Source: Rhodamnia argentea | Lineage: Eukaryota; Streptophyta; Magnoliopsida; Myrtales; Myrtaceae | Assembly (NCBI RefSeq): GCF_020921035.1 | Contig: NC_063158.1 | Location: 3,392,001 to 3,456,000 of the forward strand | Length of the DNA: 64,000 nucleotides | Direction of reading: 5' to 3' | In this document: positions 47,262-59,342 of the stretch, one piece after another | Numbering within the stretch: position 1 is the stretch's first letter | Layout: each line of letters opens with the position of its first letter | Program-made: the position numbers and the translations under genes | The notes under the pieces: model-generated | What the model saw: only the letters and a program-made list of their open reading frames with translations | What the model was told of the DNA's origin: nothing | Databases searched by the model: none

Positions 47262-49565
47262 GTTATGCACCGGGTCATGAGCCGATGAACCATTCATGAC
47301 TCTGTGATTCTCGGTAATAACTTATCGTTTGAAATTATGATTTCATCCTTCTTATAATTATAGTAATCGATGATCTGATGTAGTTATATCGGATCTTCCT
47401 GGTGAAAAATCAAGTTTTAATTGGATTGTCCAAATGGAATAGCTTTCACATCGAATGGATCTAATTTATCTCTCGCCTCGAAGAGAGACAGATAAATTTT
47501 GATTTTATTTTGATCAATTTGGTCCTCAAAATATTTCAATTTCAACTTCTATTGTTAATCAATTCTTCTTCTTCTTCTTCTTTGTCTTTTTTAGAAATTG
47601 GCACTTATTTTGAAAAGTCCTCGAAAAAGGTTTGACGTTATTATAATATAACCCTAACATAGTTTTGCTGTAGTTCTAAATTTTGTGCATATCAATGATT
47701 CTTGAAATGTAACATCATATCCGACCAAAAACAAAACGAAATGTTACGTTATTAATTGACTAACGAAAAATACAAAATAATTTCAAAATTGGAGTACTTT
47801 TATTCGGGTATAATGTGAAATGCGTGCTTTCGACATATAAATATATGTTGATTCGCTCGTAAAAGGACGAGTATATTTTCGTAAAATTAGAAACATATGG
47901 GAGGGAGACGGAATTTCATTAAGAATGGCATTTCTACGTTAATTATGCACGTAGATACGAGTATTTTACTAACAGAGATCATTGCCATAACGACAGGTGT
48001 CCTGTGCTCCTGATAGACACAATCATCACCTATTTGAAGCTGGTTATAACTAAATCCAGTCGTCAAGATATAAACATCCAAAACGACTAAATCCAATTGT
48101 ACGAGATTTGCTTAAATCGGGACCGTGCGAGGACGTATGTACTTGTTTCTCCTTAAGCAAGGCATTACGGAGACCGCTCGAGCTCCTAGCCTCACCCGCC
48201 CCACCCGTTTGCCACCCGAGGCAGGTTGTCGGACCGCCATCTTCCGGAGTCGGCGGAGATTGGGGCGGTGGACAATGGATGAGAACCGAGAAGCCCACGG
48301 GCCCATTGTCACGTCAGATGGGCCAATTCCACGGAACTGCTAGAAACTCACGAGGCAACCTAGAGAGGCTGAAATTCTTCCATGATGAGCGTGATTGGAC
48401 GGCATTTGAAAAAATTGGTAGCGGGAAATACTCGATGGAGTCAAATCGATGGCACACTCAACACAGCTCTCCAAATGGACCCTCTAAGATCTTTAGAGAA
48501 CATTAATATGTAAGGAAGCCCCTTATAAATTAACGATTTAATGAGGCTAATTTCACATCTCATACTTATTTTAGGAAATGTATTTGAATGACTGTCGAAT
48601 GAATTTGCTACATCCCGCTTTCATGGCCAAATGGAAAAATGTCGGAGCTCGGTGTCCTTTTTCCTTATGATCCTTGCCGGCTTTGTAATGGGTATTGTCA
48701 GCCCATTTCACTTGGTTTTGAGCTAATCAAGTCGACTTATTCAATATTTACTGGCAAAAAAAAAATCACGTTTTAACTTTTCCGCGCCCATCACTACCTA
48801 ACTATAAACATACACAATTCGTTGAAGTAAGTTCAATGCTGTCATAGTCGTTAACACATATTGACGCATTAAGTGGGTGTGCGTCATTTTCGATTGGGGG
48901 TAAATTGAACGACACAAATGAAAGTCATATGACGTCAAAATAAAATATTTGAGTCTAAATCTTTCTAACCCCTCATTTGATTATCTAGTTATATAAAATT
49001 CGGCTTACATATGAGAAGAGGCGTTAGAATATTTAAATATCAAATCATGCATTCGCTTGAAATTTAAGTTTTTATAACAGTTAGATTTTAATTAAAATGT
49101 CAATAACAGCAACAACAACAACAAAAAATTGGAGGGCAAAAACTTAGCAAAAGCACAAAGCGTAAAGGGAAAAAAAATTGGAAAAAAAAAAGGGAGAAAG
49201 AAAGAGTATCCAATACCGACACTCTGACTCGACCATGGACACCATAAAGCCCGCTTCACGAGGAATCTAATGATGTCTTGTTCTCAGCCATTGACAACTC
49301 TCCCAATCCAACGCTCCACGCTCCATCTCCTCCCCAAATCTGAACCTCCGCCGTCCGATCAAATCCCACGCCTCCTCCTCATTCCTTCGCCATCACATCT
49401 CAAATCGCTATTCGGCCCACTCCCTCGCTCTCTCTCTAGATCTCAGAAGACCAAAAGGCCATTAACTCTCTGTCTCTCTCTCTCTCTCTCTTTCTGCGCC
49501 GAAAGAGAGAGACTTGGGGGAGGAATTTTTACTCCGTGACTTACGGTTTCGCCCATCTAGCGGCC
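47262..49565. other. Intergenic between P450 cluster and translocator gene
   Basis: No recognised gene. A GC-richer patch at 48110-48350 contains overlapping frames on both strands (longest 132 codons, 48108-48506) without known domains; I do not call a gene. The last 300 bases are the CT-rich promoter and leader of the next gene, with a CT microsatellite near 49470-49490. Confidence 0.5.
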
Positions 49566-50627
49566 ATGGTCGAAGCCCAGACATGGACGACCCGCCGGAT
49601 GAGCAACCCGAGGCTGGACCCCGCCGCCGCCGCCGACCAGGTGCTCGACATCCCGGCGACCCCTCCCGGCGAGGCCCGCAACGCCGCCGCGGGATCCCAC
49701 CTCTCCCCCAGCATCCTGACGGCCCTGATCATCGGCTCCTGGTACCTGTCCAACATCGGCGTCCTCCTCCTCAACAAGTACCTCCTTAGCTTCTACGGCT
49801 ATCGGTACCCCATTTTCTTGACGATGCTCCACATGATTTCTTGCTCCGTTTATAGCTACTTCGCCATTAGTTTCCTCGAAATTGTCCCTCTCCAACACAT
49901 TCTCTCGCGGAAGCAGTTCTTCAAGATCTTTGCTCTGAGTGCCATTTTTTGCTTCTCAGTTGTTTGTGGAAATACCTCACTGAGGTACATTCCTGTTTCG
50001 TTCAATCAGGCCATTGGGGCGACCACGCCGTTCTTCACCGCGATCTTTGCTTTCTTGATTACTTGCAAGAAAGAGACCGGGGAGGTTTATCTCGCTCTCT
50101 TGCCTGTGGTCTTTGGGATTGTTCTGGCCAGCAATAGTGAGCCCTTGTTCCATATGTTTGGCTTCTTGGTCTGTGTTGGTTCCACTGCCGGGAGGGCTTT
50201 GAAGTCAGTGGTTCAAGGGATTTTGCTGACTTCTGAAGCTGAGAAGCTTCACTCCATGAACTTGCTACTATACATGGCACCGATGGCCGCTATGATTCTG
50301 TTGCCCTTTACTCTCTACATCGAGGGCAATGTGGCGGCGGTCACAGTCGAGAAGGCACGGGGCGATCCATTCATTGTGTTCCTGTTGGTGGGAAACGCAA
50401 CGGTGGCATATTTGGTGAACTTGACGAATTTCATGGTGACGAAGCACACCAGCGCGCTCACATTGCAGGTGCTTGGGAATGCCAAGGCGGCTGTGGCGGC
50501 TGTCGTGTCGGTTTTGATATTTAGGAACCCCGTGACAGTGATGGGGATGACAGGGTTTGCCGTCACAATCATGGGCGTGTTGCTCTACCATGAGGCGAAG
50601 AAGAGATCAAAGGTCATGAATCGCTGA
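49566..50627 (+). CDS. Sugar-phosphate/phosphate translocator-like protein (At1g12500 type)
   Basis: Single exon, 353 residues. It is a multi-pass membrane protein of the plant triose-phosphate translocator / nucleotide-sugar transporter (DMT) superfamily. Members exchange phosphorylated C3-C6 compounds or nucleotide sugars across organelle membranes; the substrate of this clade is not settled. The start [16 protein letters not shown] agrees with the Arabidopsis At1g12500 protein as I know it, so I choose 49566 over the in-frame ATG ten codons upstream. About ten hydrophobic segments follow residue 47. Visible conserved stretches are [55 protein letters not shown] and [15 protein letters not shown] Lys-Arg-rich tail ([11 protein letters not shown]) ends the protein. 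No chloroplast transit peptide is obvious. It lies 3.6 kb upstream of SLAC1 on the same strand. Confidence 0.94.
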   Translation: MVEAQTWTTRRMSNPRLDPAAAADQVLDIPATPPGEARNAAAGSHLSPSILTALIIGSWYLSNIGVLLLNKYLLSFYGYRYPIFLTMLHMISCSVYSYFAISFLEIVPLQHILSRKQFFKIFALSAIFCFSVVCGNTSLRYIPVSFNQAIGATTPFFTAIFAFLITCKKETGEVYLALLPVVFGIVLASNSEPLFHMFGFLVCVGSTAGRALKSVVQGILLTSEAEKLHSMNLLLYMAPMAAMILLPFTLYIEGNVAAVTVEKARGDPFIVFLLVGNATVAYLVNLTNFMVTKHTSALTLQVLGNAKAAVAAVVSVLIFRNPVTVMGMTGFAVTIMGVLLYHEAKKRSKVMNR

Positions 50628-52747
50628 CAGAGTTAATAAGGTGATCGAGAACACAGTGCAGCTCTTTTATTTCCTTTGTATTCTATGATGGCATTGGAAT
50701 TCATCAATTCTTATTGATGCTTTAGTTGATTGGAGGGGAATATGATTTGAGGAAGGAAGCTAATGAGATTGAATTGTATAGGACGGGGATAGACGGAAAG
50801 AGATCTGAGGAGATCTGATTTCTTGAGTCCTCTTTTCTTGCCTTTAATTGTTCTTGAGGGGGTAGAATAAGAGAATAAAGTTCTCTCTTTTACTCTACCC
50901 TGCAATGTTATAGCTTTTTGTGAATTTTTTGTTGTGACTCCGCAAACATCATTGGCGACGCATTATGTGGGAAGAAAAGTCTTCCCCAGTTCATGTTGTT
51001 TTTTGGATTTCTTACAAAATTTGTCTCTGCTGACACTTCTTAGTCCTGTTCTCTCAGAGTATACATGAATCCTTCTGACACTTATGAGCCATGTAGTTGG
51101 TTGTGAATGTCTTTTATCATTTGCTTTCTGTTTCCTCTTGAATTTCCAGTACTCAGAACTTCCGGATAGTCCGGTGGGACGGAAAACAACCTGCTGTTCT
51201 CTAGTTGCTTTGTGTTTGATGTGAGAAGATTATGTTTAGATTTCATTGGCTCGATCTTTGTTCTATCAGATGGCCATATTTTCTAACAATAGTTGGTTTT
51301 CGTTTGATGATATGCAAGATTTCATTAAGAAGGGTAGGCATTTTCCTAACAATGACTCGTGAAATTTCTACATTAGAAGTTTAAATTAGTGAATTTTGGC
51401 TTCACCCATTTGTGTTAGTTTTGGCAAGCATGTAGGTCATTGCTATTGACGGTAGAATGTGTATTCTGGTTTCCTGAATCATCAGGTTCCATTCTGTTTT
51501 AGCTAATTGATTTTACAAAGATTAAGGTCAATCATTTTCCGGTCCGCTGCTTCATCCAAGTTTGTGAGGAAAGCTTCTGGCCTGATTTACACCAGTTCAA
51601 GTAAGGATCCCTGGCTCCTCTTCAGATTTGTCATTGGACCATCCAATTGTACAAATAATGGCAGAATTCTTCTGAAGCTTTTAAATGGTATGCGTATGCG
51701 TGAGTTGATGATCATCTTGGTTGTAAATGAACCACTTTGAATGTGCCGATGAGTCAAGACATCTTTATCTCATCCAATTCCACGTTTCTTTGCCAAGTTG
51801 TTTGAATCTGTAGAGGTAAACTGTCAGGCTCATTTACCCAATGACTGAGTTATTTTCTGAATTTCTATTTGTGCCACTTAGCCTCTTGCTCAATTTCATT
51901 TTAACAAAATGGAAATTTGCTGGCTTAGGTGGAAAGAAGATCTGGTCTTTAATTCATTATAAGGAATTCCAATCTTTCCAGTCTGTCGTGACTCATGACC
52001 AGCCAGTAGTTGAAGTTGTCACGACAGAGACCGGCGACTCCTCATTCACCAGAATCCTTGTCCCTCAACTTGTTCAAAAAGTATTGTGGGAAAGAAAAAA
52101 ACGAATAATCAAAACCCAAAAGAACTAAAGATAAGTATGTTCTTCCATCTGATATGGACTTGGCAAGTGGCGATCTGGACTGGTTAATCTATCGGCAACT
52201 ACCACCTAAAGAGCTCCCTACACGTAGATGTGGGGACGCCATTTGGAGAACTAAGGAGACACTTCTGCCTAACTTTTAAGCAAATCTCCCCCGAGAATGT
52301 TGGCTAGGTGTCCTGTTGTCGGTCGCAGCAAAATGTATGTCCATTAGCCCGGGATCTGCATTTAATTAACGACTTCAAGTCTCGTTATGAGTCTCTTTTG
52401 GGCTTGATTGATGTTAGTTTAATCATGATAGGTTATGGGGTCAGTGTCTACGAGAAGGGACAGAGCTACTCCTCGAGATGTCTTCGTTCGTAACAAATTT
52501 GTCTGGAGGGTGAACGTCCTACCTTAGAAACTTTGATTCAATTCTCGAGTTGTTAAAGGAAGCCAGCGATTGCATTTAATCTATCTCCCTTTATGTTCTT
52601 TGGTTTGCAATGAAGGGAAGGATAACTCGATTGAAGAACTCATGACACCAATCCTTGTCGGAACTATCAACACGAGCAATCGCAATGAAGTGCCTTTTGA
52701 TGGTGATGTTGAATTCAAGTATATGCATATTATGAAGTGGATTAGCA
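50628..52747. other. Intergenic
   Basis: 3' flank of the translocator gene, then unrecognised DNA. Short frames (51507-51740, 51841-52128, 52570-52794) show no domain. Confidence 0.45.
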
Positions 52748-52910
52748 TCGAGCTCGATGGCTCAATGGTAAAAGAGTCACATTGTCTTTTTTGAGATCAT
52801 AAATTCGAGTCATGTTGTAAGCGAATCTCTAGTCAATCTATGCCATGGGGATCTACTACCTTATGTGGATAGAATTCATGATTTTTCGACTTGTGGCATG
52901 CCAATGAGAT
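52748..52910 (+). mobile_element. tRNA-derived SINE fragment
   Basis: GATGGCTCAATGG (52756-52768) fits the pol III A box, and AATTCGAGTCA (about 52803-52813) the B box, about 35 bases apart as in tRNA-derived SINEs. The sequence continues into an unrelated body without a CCA-type tRNA 3' half. It has no flanking duplication that I can place. Confidence 0.5.
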
Positions 52911-52917
52911 TCGCGGG

Positions 52918-53260
52918 GGAAAATTACTAAAAAAAGTCCTAAACCTAGTGTAATTATACCAATTCGATCCTAAATCTTTTGCCCATATGTCAATTTAGTT
53001 TATATGGCCAACTTTTGCATGCTAGTACTAACGTGGAAATTTTTATTTATGTTTCAAAAAATTTTAAAAATTTTATTTGTTATTTATTTTTTTTCCTTTT
53101 TTTCTTTATTTTTCTCGTTTTTTTCTTCTCCTTTTGGCCATTGGCGAGGGCGACCTCGCCGGCCCTCGCCTCTGGCCGGTCACCAATCTGGTGACATGCC
53201 GGAGGAAGAAGAAGAAGAAGAAAAAAAGGAAAAAAAGAAAATAAATAATCTTTAAAACTA
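52918..53260. mobile_element. Mutator-like MITE, truncated (left arm and core)
   Basis: It begins GGGGAAAATTACTAAAAAAAGTCC and follows the family left arm (CCTAGTGTAATTATACC, CAATTTAGTTTATATGGCC) into a GGCGAGGGCGACCTCGCCGG core and a GAAGAAGAAG stretch. The right arm is absent. Confidence 0.65.
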
Positions 53261-54255
53261 GATAACTTTACTTTTGAAGCTCAAATTCGGGACATATCTT
53301 CAACACAATCGAAAGCTGCAAATGCTGCAAAAGGAGCCCATGAAAATTTATTGGCCTCGGTCTCTCTAAACCAAACCCATCCTAATTCTCCAGTTCAAAC
53401 TCGATCTGTGCCCAAGTCCTGTCCATTGGGTCTCGTTGGAACAAGATGGACCTCATCAGTCCACAAACTTCACCTCATGACATGGCCGACATCATCGTGG
53501 ACGGATCACAAATTAATAAACGAATTTGGAGTCCCCACGGAAAGTAGATGGATCTTAGATGTCCTAAGAGGCCCACAACCACTGATATTACCATCATTCA
53601 AGAACTTCAGAGGGCAATATCTGATGTTCTAATGGCGCGGTATATAGTTTCTGTCATAAAATAGGAATAGATTTTCTCTTTCTCTAGGGTTTTTAAGGTG
53701 CATTTTGAGCATTGTCACCGCAATCCGCTACTGACAATCTTCACGCGTCGAGTGTAAAGATCTTATTCTTATATCGTTTCAATAAGATAACACTTCGAAT
53801 GCAGTGATTGACTTGGATGGATAGGAACGTCGTGTTCTATGAAATACCTGAAAATTTTTCTTTGAAAGTCCCTTTTTTTTTATCTCGAGGTAAGTTTTGG
53901 ATCTCATTAACCATCTAACCACTACACAACCTACGCTAGGTTTCCATAGAAATGATCTTGAGGCAAGCTATGTACATACTTAACCCTAAGCCACAAGATG
54001 TTCCTATTTGCTTGAGCTCTCTCACGGGATTCTTCTCATACAAAAGACGAAGAAATCACTGTCTCCCAACTTCAACCAGACAACCACCCCCTCCGATCCA
54101 CATCTTTTCACCACTTCTCGTGATCGATCTCTCTCTCGCGCGCGCACATACAAATGCTTATGACACAACACACAGGCACAAAACTTACAATTGCTACCCT
54201 GTCAAACCAAACGCTTTGTCCTCGTTCTCTTCTTTGCTTCCGTTCGTCTCCGAGA
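53261..54255. other. Upstream region of SLAC1
   Basis: No gene is visible. The last 300 bases are C/T-rich (a CT run and CGCGCGCG near 54128-54145) and probably include the SLAC1 promoter and leader. I could not identify a TATA box or ABA-response elements with confidence. Confidence 0.4.
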
Positions 54256-56793
54256 ATGGATGCTCGACCGCTGAATTCTCCCCGCGCCCATTTCGTCAAC
54301 ATTGGCGAAGTCTTGCCAGAAGAAGAAGTGGAACAAGCGACTACAACAACAGCGATGAATGGAGACAACAGACCTGACGGCAACAAGCGCGCCAACCGAG
54401 CATCAAAGCTCCGAGACTCGAGGAGGCAGCAGCGGCCTTTCAGCAGGCAAATTTCGCTGGAAACGGGGTTCTCGGTGCTCAACAGAGAGAAGAACAACGG
54501 CTGCAACAATGGTGATGGCGGCGGCGGCGAGAGGAGGGTCCTCTCGAGGAGCGGGCTGAGCTTTGGGGGCTTCGACTCAGCGATGAAAGGAGCGAGCGGA
54601 AGCACGGATGGAGCGGTGAGGAAGGCGGACTTTAATTTGTTCAGGACGAAAAGCGCGCTGAGCAAGCAGAACTCGCTGATGAAGTCGAGGAAGGAGAGAG
54701 AGACGGTGGCGTCGGCCTTGCACGAGTACACGCAGAGGGACGAGGGTTTTGCGGGGAACAGGGAAGACGAGTCTGTGAACAGGAGTGTGCCTGCCGGGAG
54801 GTATTTCGCTGCACTTCGTGGACCTGAGCTTGATGAAGTCAAGGTAAATATCAAAATCTAAATGATACTTTGAAGGTATTTTCACAGTTTAAGGAGATAA
54901 CAATCAAATTTTTTGTGTTTCTCATTATAAAATGAAGAGAACATAAGATCATCTATGTCCCATAAAATCAACAAACTTTTGTTCCGGGAAGAACTGGGCG
55001 ATCTCTCTTCTGTTGCTGTTCCTCTATTTCAAAAGATACAGTGTCGGATCCGCATGAAATTTCCAAATGGATCATTTGGATCACAGTTGAAGTACCAAGA
55101 ATGATCAACTCTAGAACTAAAACTTTCTCTATCCGACCATGATTTCAACTAATGATCCTCTTCAGATCAAGCAAGATTGATCATATTATCCGTTGAATGA
55201 TTCGTCCCCAACGATCACCCAAGATGGGTTATACTTTCCTCTATCCCTAGCCAGTTGGACTAAAGGAAACTTTCTCTCATAGTCGTTGATTTGATTGGTT
55301 GGTTAGAGGTTATGAACACCATTCACATGTAAATCTAAATAAAAATTAATTACGTGCATGTATAGCTATGTCTTGTGTGTTCAAAAATGCCTTGTAACCA
55401 AACATGCATAGGACTGGTAGAATAAAGCTCTTCGAACCACGAATGGAGGAAAACGTAACCCAGAATTGATCCTATATGCTCTAATTTCATAGAATGCATG
55501 CAGGACTTTGAAGACATCCTCCTCCCAAAGGACCAAACTTGGCCCTTCCTCCTCCGCTTCCCTATCGGTTGCTTCGGTATCTGCCTCGGCCTCAGTAGCC
55601 AAGCGGTCTTATGGCGGTCCCTTGCCACGAGCCCGGCCACTCAGTTCCTCCACATCTCCCCCTTCATCAACCTCTCGCTCTGGCTCCTCGCCCTTGCCGT
55701 CCTATTCTCCGTAACCGTAACCTACCTCCTCAAGTTCATCTTCTACTTCGAAGCCGTCCGCCGGGAATACTTCCACCCCGTCCGCATCAACTTCTTCTTC
55801 GCCCCTTGGGTCGTCTGCATGTTCCTAGCCATCGGCGCACCGCCTTCCCTATTTACCAAACCGCTCCATCCCGCCATATGGTGCACATTCATGGCTCCTT
55901 ATTTCTTCCTCGAGCTCAAGATTTACGGGCAGTGGCTCTCTGGGGGGAAGCGGCGGCTTTGCAAGGTCGCGAACCCTTCTTCGCATCTCTCGGTGGTCGG
56001 GAACTTCGTGGGGGCAATTTTGGCAGCAAAGGTCGGGTGGAAGGAGGCCGCCAAGTTCTTTTGGGCGGTCGGGTTCGCGCATTATCTGGTGTTGTTTGTG
56101 ACTTTGTACCAAAGGTTGCCTACGAGCGAGGCTTTGCCAAAGGAGCTGCACCCTGTTTATTCCATGTTCATCGCGGCTCCTTCCGCCGCGAGCATCGCTT
56201 GGGATGCCATTTACGGCGAGTTCGATGGCTTGTCCGGGACTTGCTACTTCATTGCCTTGTTCCTCTATGTGTCGCTGGTGGTGCGGATCAATTTCTTCAC
56301 GGGGTTTAGGTAAAGTTCAAACTGTTATATGTTGAGTGAAACATCTCTTGAAGCTAGAGATTATGTGGAACTTTGCATACCTCAGTCCTGTTTGAAGGTT
56401 TGAATCATGCTGAACCTTTGCAGATTTTCTGTGGCCTGGTGGTCTTACACATTCCCGATGACGACGGTGTCCGTGGCGACAATCAAGTATGCCGAGCACG
56501 TCCCTTGCACCATGAGCAAAGGCCTCGCGCTCACCCTTTCGTTCACTTCCTCGGCGATGGTCGCCCTACTGTTTGTGTCGACGCTCCTCCACGCCTTCGT
56601 TTGGCACACGCTGTTCCCCAACGACCTCGCCATTGCGATAACCAAGAAGAGGCACGGTGGCAACGGCAAGGAGAAGAAGCCCATCAAGCGAGCCTACGAC
56701 ATAAGGCGATGGGCGAAGCCGAGCTCTCTGCCCTTCGTATCGGGCATACGAAAGCAGAGCTCGGGAAGCAAGGACGAGAACGAAGTGGAGTGA
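54256..56793 (+). CDS. SLAC1: S-type slow anion channel SLAC1
   Basis: Three exons: 54256-54843, 55504-56309 and 56424-56793; 587 residues. SLAC1 is the guard-cell plasma-membrane chloride/nitrate channel that drives stomatal closure when the ABA-activated kinase OST1 and Ca-dependent kinases phosphorylate it. Seen here: a cytosolic N-terminus of about 200 residues with the kinase-site contexts RQIS (Ser67) and KQNS (Ser140), matching Arabidopsis Ser59 and Ser120. The SLAC1 signature GRYFAALRGPELDEVK closes exon 1. A ten-helix TehA/SLAC1 pore domain follows (FLLRFPIGCFGICLGLSS, YFHPVRINFFFAPWV, LPKELHPVYSMFIAAPS). The gating Phe is in SYTFP (about residue 475). A basic tail (KKPIKRAYDIRRW) ends the protein. 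Splice phases join the frame exactly (exon 2 ends with two bases of an Arg codon). An ATG at 54154, 34 codons upstream, is possible but unsupported by the family. Confidence 0.95.
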
Positions 56794-57171
56794 AACTCCC
56801 GACCGTGGCGGGGTGAATTCGAATTTCGAATCGGGACGGCGAAGGGACTTCAATTTTGATCGGAAAGTTGGTGTTGCGCTGAATAATGAAGATGTTAGAT
56901 AAAGAGTGTTCTCTAATTTCAGGTTCTGCTTGAATGAATGACATTTATACTTGAAGTTTGATCATGGGCTCAGCCTTAGTTGAGTTGTACAGCTTATATG
57001 TAGAGCAACCAAGGTAAGTCCAACTTTGCCCGGCCTCCTTCGAAGTTATACCAACAAAAAAAAAAATACGAAAAGGAAATTTTTAATTTAGATTTTTTTT
57101 TTGGTCATATGCAATTTAGAATTTAGAAGGTCAAAAATAAACAAATAAATTAATTGGGCTTCATTAAATCC

Positions 57172-57840
57172 GGGAAAATTACAAAAAAAAGTCCTAAATC
57201 TATTGCAATTGTGTCAATTCAGTCCTAAACTTTTTGCATTTTTGTTAATTCGGTATCTCCAACCAACTTTGGCCGGTTGGTACTGATGTGTATACCGACC
57301 GGCACCGATGTGGACGCCGGCTGAGGTGGATAATTTTTTAGTAATATTTTTTGAATTTTTCTATTCTATGTTCTATTATTTCTTTTTCTTTTTCTTTCAT
57401 TTCCTTCCTTCCCCCAGAGCTAGCGAGGGTGAGGTCGGCCTAACCCAGGCCAACCCTCACCACCGTCGTTGGGCGAGCTCGCCGACAACGGTGACACTCG
57501 ACCTCACCAAATCTAGGTGAGGCCAACCTTGCCATGGAGGATTTTGATTTCTTCCAAAACCCTCCCTCTCTCTACCCCAAGATCGCTTGATTTTGGTTTC
57601 TTCCAAAACCCTCCCTTTCTCTACGCTCAGCAATCGTGGCGAGGCCGACCTCGCCCTCGCCGGATCAGCAATCGGTCGGAAGGAGGAGGAAAAAGAAACA
57701 AAAAGAAAAAGAGAGAAAAGAAAAAATTATCCACATCAGTGTCGGTTGGCATTCACATCAGCGAGGGCCGGCGAAAGTTGGCCGGAATGACTGAATTAGC
57801 ACAATTACAATAAATTTAGGACCTTTTTGATAATTTTTCC
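57172..57840. mobile_element. Mutator-like MITE with 9-bp TSD (best copy)
   Basis: 669 bp starting GGGAAAATTACAAAAAAAAG and ending TTTTGATAATTTTTCC, flanked by ATTAAATCC (57163-57171) and ATTGAATCC (57841-57849), 8 of 9 matching. The left arm carries CTATTGCAATTGTGTCAATT and CAGTCCTAAACTTTTTGCATT; the right arm carries their inverse. The core has GGCCGG and GCGAGG words plus an internal direct repeat of about 55 bp (TTGATTT.GG.TTCTTCCAAAACC, 57541-57625). Confidence 0.85.
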
Positions 57841-57849
57841 ATTGAATCC

Positions 57850-58740
57850 TAATGTTACAAGTCATTGCCGAGAAAAAGAAGAAGAAAGAGGGTTTCCCTC
57901 TCACTACATTCAATGCAGTCAGCGGGATCCATGTGAGTTTGGATCCTTTCCTCTCGCAGCAAGTTTTATGGACTTTTCTTTCCCCAACCACTTAATTAAT
58001 CCTTCATCACAGTTTAATATTTGTTAAGTACTTTTGCCAGAAGTGGACGCCACCTCTCCCACCACCTTTTCAAAGCTGGAAAATTAAGTCGGGAAGCGAA
58101 ATGCCGTTAATGCTCGTGTGCTTTGGTCGAAGTATTAGGACATCAACATGTTAGGCGAAGTTAGGTATAGTTGGCGATTGATCGAAAATGCATGCAAACT
58201 CAGCAACGACATTACTTATTGAAGACTAAATAAGAAAAGCTGGAAATCGATAGCATGTGGCATGTAAGGAGGAGTGTTAACATACGGATTGTTCAATTGG
58301 GTAGGGGTGAGCGGTTTTAGGCTACAATATACTACTCACAACTCATATTTATATACACAAAGAACATAAAATATTGATAAATTAAAAGTCTCGAAAATTG
58401 AAGCTTAGACGAGTGGTTCCAAATTACACATTTATCTTTGAATACTATTAGAATAACAAAAACACAAAAACTTGTTCTAGATTTTAGGAACCTGTCCGTC
58501 GAAATCGATTCCCCAATTTTTAGAACCCGCAACCTACTCTGCATACTATAGAATTTGGAACTAAATCGATTTGCACAATTCGAATTTTCGATTTTCGATT
58601 CCTCCTTGAAGCCATGCTCACTCCCACAATTAGGGGAGAAAAAGAGCTTAATGATGTATTAATATGAACGTCCTAGGTTGCTGCATAAGAGCTTTTCAAC
58701 TTCCAAATTAACTGCTAATTAGTTTTTACATATGAAAAAA
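57850..58740. other. Intergenic
   Basis: No gene or clear repeat recognised. Confidence 0.4.
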
Positions 58741-59138
58741 TGACACCACAAGTGCTATGATTTTTGTACAATGCTTATTTGAGTACTATAACTTTTTTTG
58801 GATTGCTTGAATACCATAACTTTTTTTTTTCAATTGCTTGGATGCCATATAACTTTTCTATCAATCATATGAATGTCAAAACTTTTTAAAAACGTTCACC
58901 TATGCCACATCGGATTTTCAGTACCTGGGTGAACATTATTAAAATAGTTTGGGCACTCAAGTAACTGATTTAAAGTTATAGCACTTGGGTAAACGTTATT
59001 TAAAAGTTTTGACACACTAGTGATTGATTAAACGTTTTGGCTGAACATTTTTTTAGAAATTATGATACTCAAGTGTCGAGAAAAAAAGTTATGTTACTCA
59101 AGCGAGCGTTATACGAAAATTGTGGCACTTTTAATGTC
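58741..59138. repeat. Hairpin MITE-like repeat
   Basis: The left arm CACAAGTGCTATGATTTTTGTACAATGCTTATTTGAG is mirrored by CTCAAGCGAGCGTTATACGAAAATTGTGGCACTTTT at the right. Inside, units of the form TGAATACCATAACTTTTTT repeat and are then inverted. No coding capacity and no target duplication established. Confidence 0.6.
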
Positions 59139-59342
59139 TATAGCCTGTAACCTATCGATCTTGTTCATGAGGTTCCGTATGAAAACAGTGTACAGGGACC
59201 CAAACTCTTTGTCATTTGATGCAATGACAAAACTTCTGAAGGAGACAAGGTAGAGGCAAATTCATGAACAATCAGCGATCTCCATCCCAAGACAACCTCC
59301 TCAATTGTCCCCATTTATGACCCACGAAGTCCATGTTATGTT

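Noticed and set aside
48108..48506. 132-codon frame in a GC-rich patch
   Set aside because: There is no domain, the residue use is biased, and competing frames of similar length occur on both strands.
52748..52820. Functional tRNA gene
   Set aside because: A- and B-box-like words are present but the acceptor and anticodon stems cannot be formed; a SINE fits better.
54108..54854. 248-codon - strand frame opposite SLAC1 exon 1
   Set aside because: It is the mirror of a well-supported coding exon; the + strand encodes the SLAC1 N-terminus with its known signatures.
55611..56309. 232-codon second + frame inside SLAC1 exon 2
   Set aside because: It is an Arg/Pro-rich out-of-frame shadow of the channel exon in GC-rich DNA.
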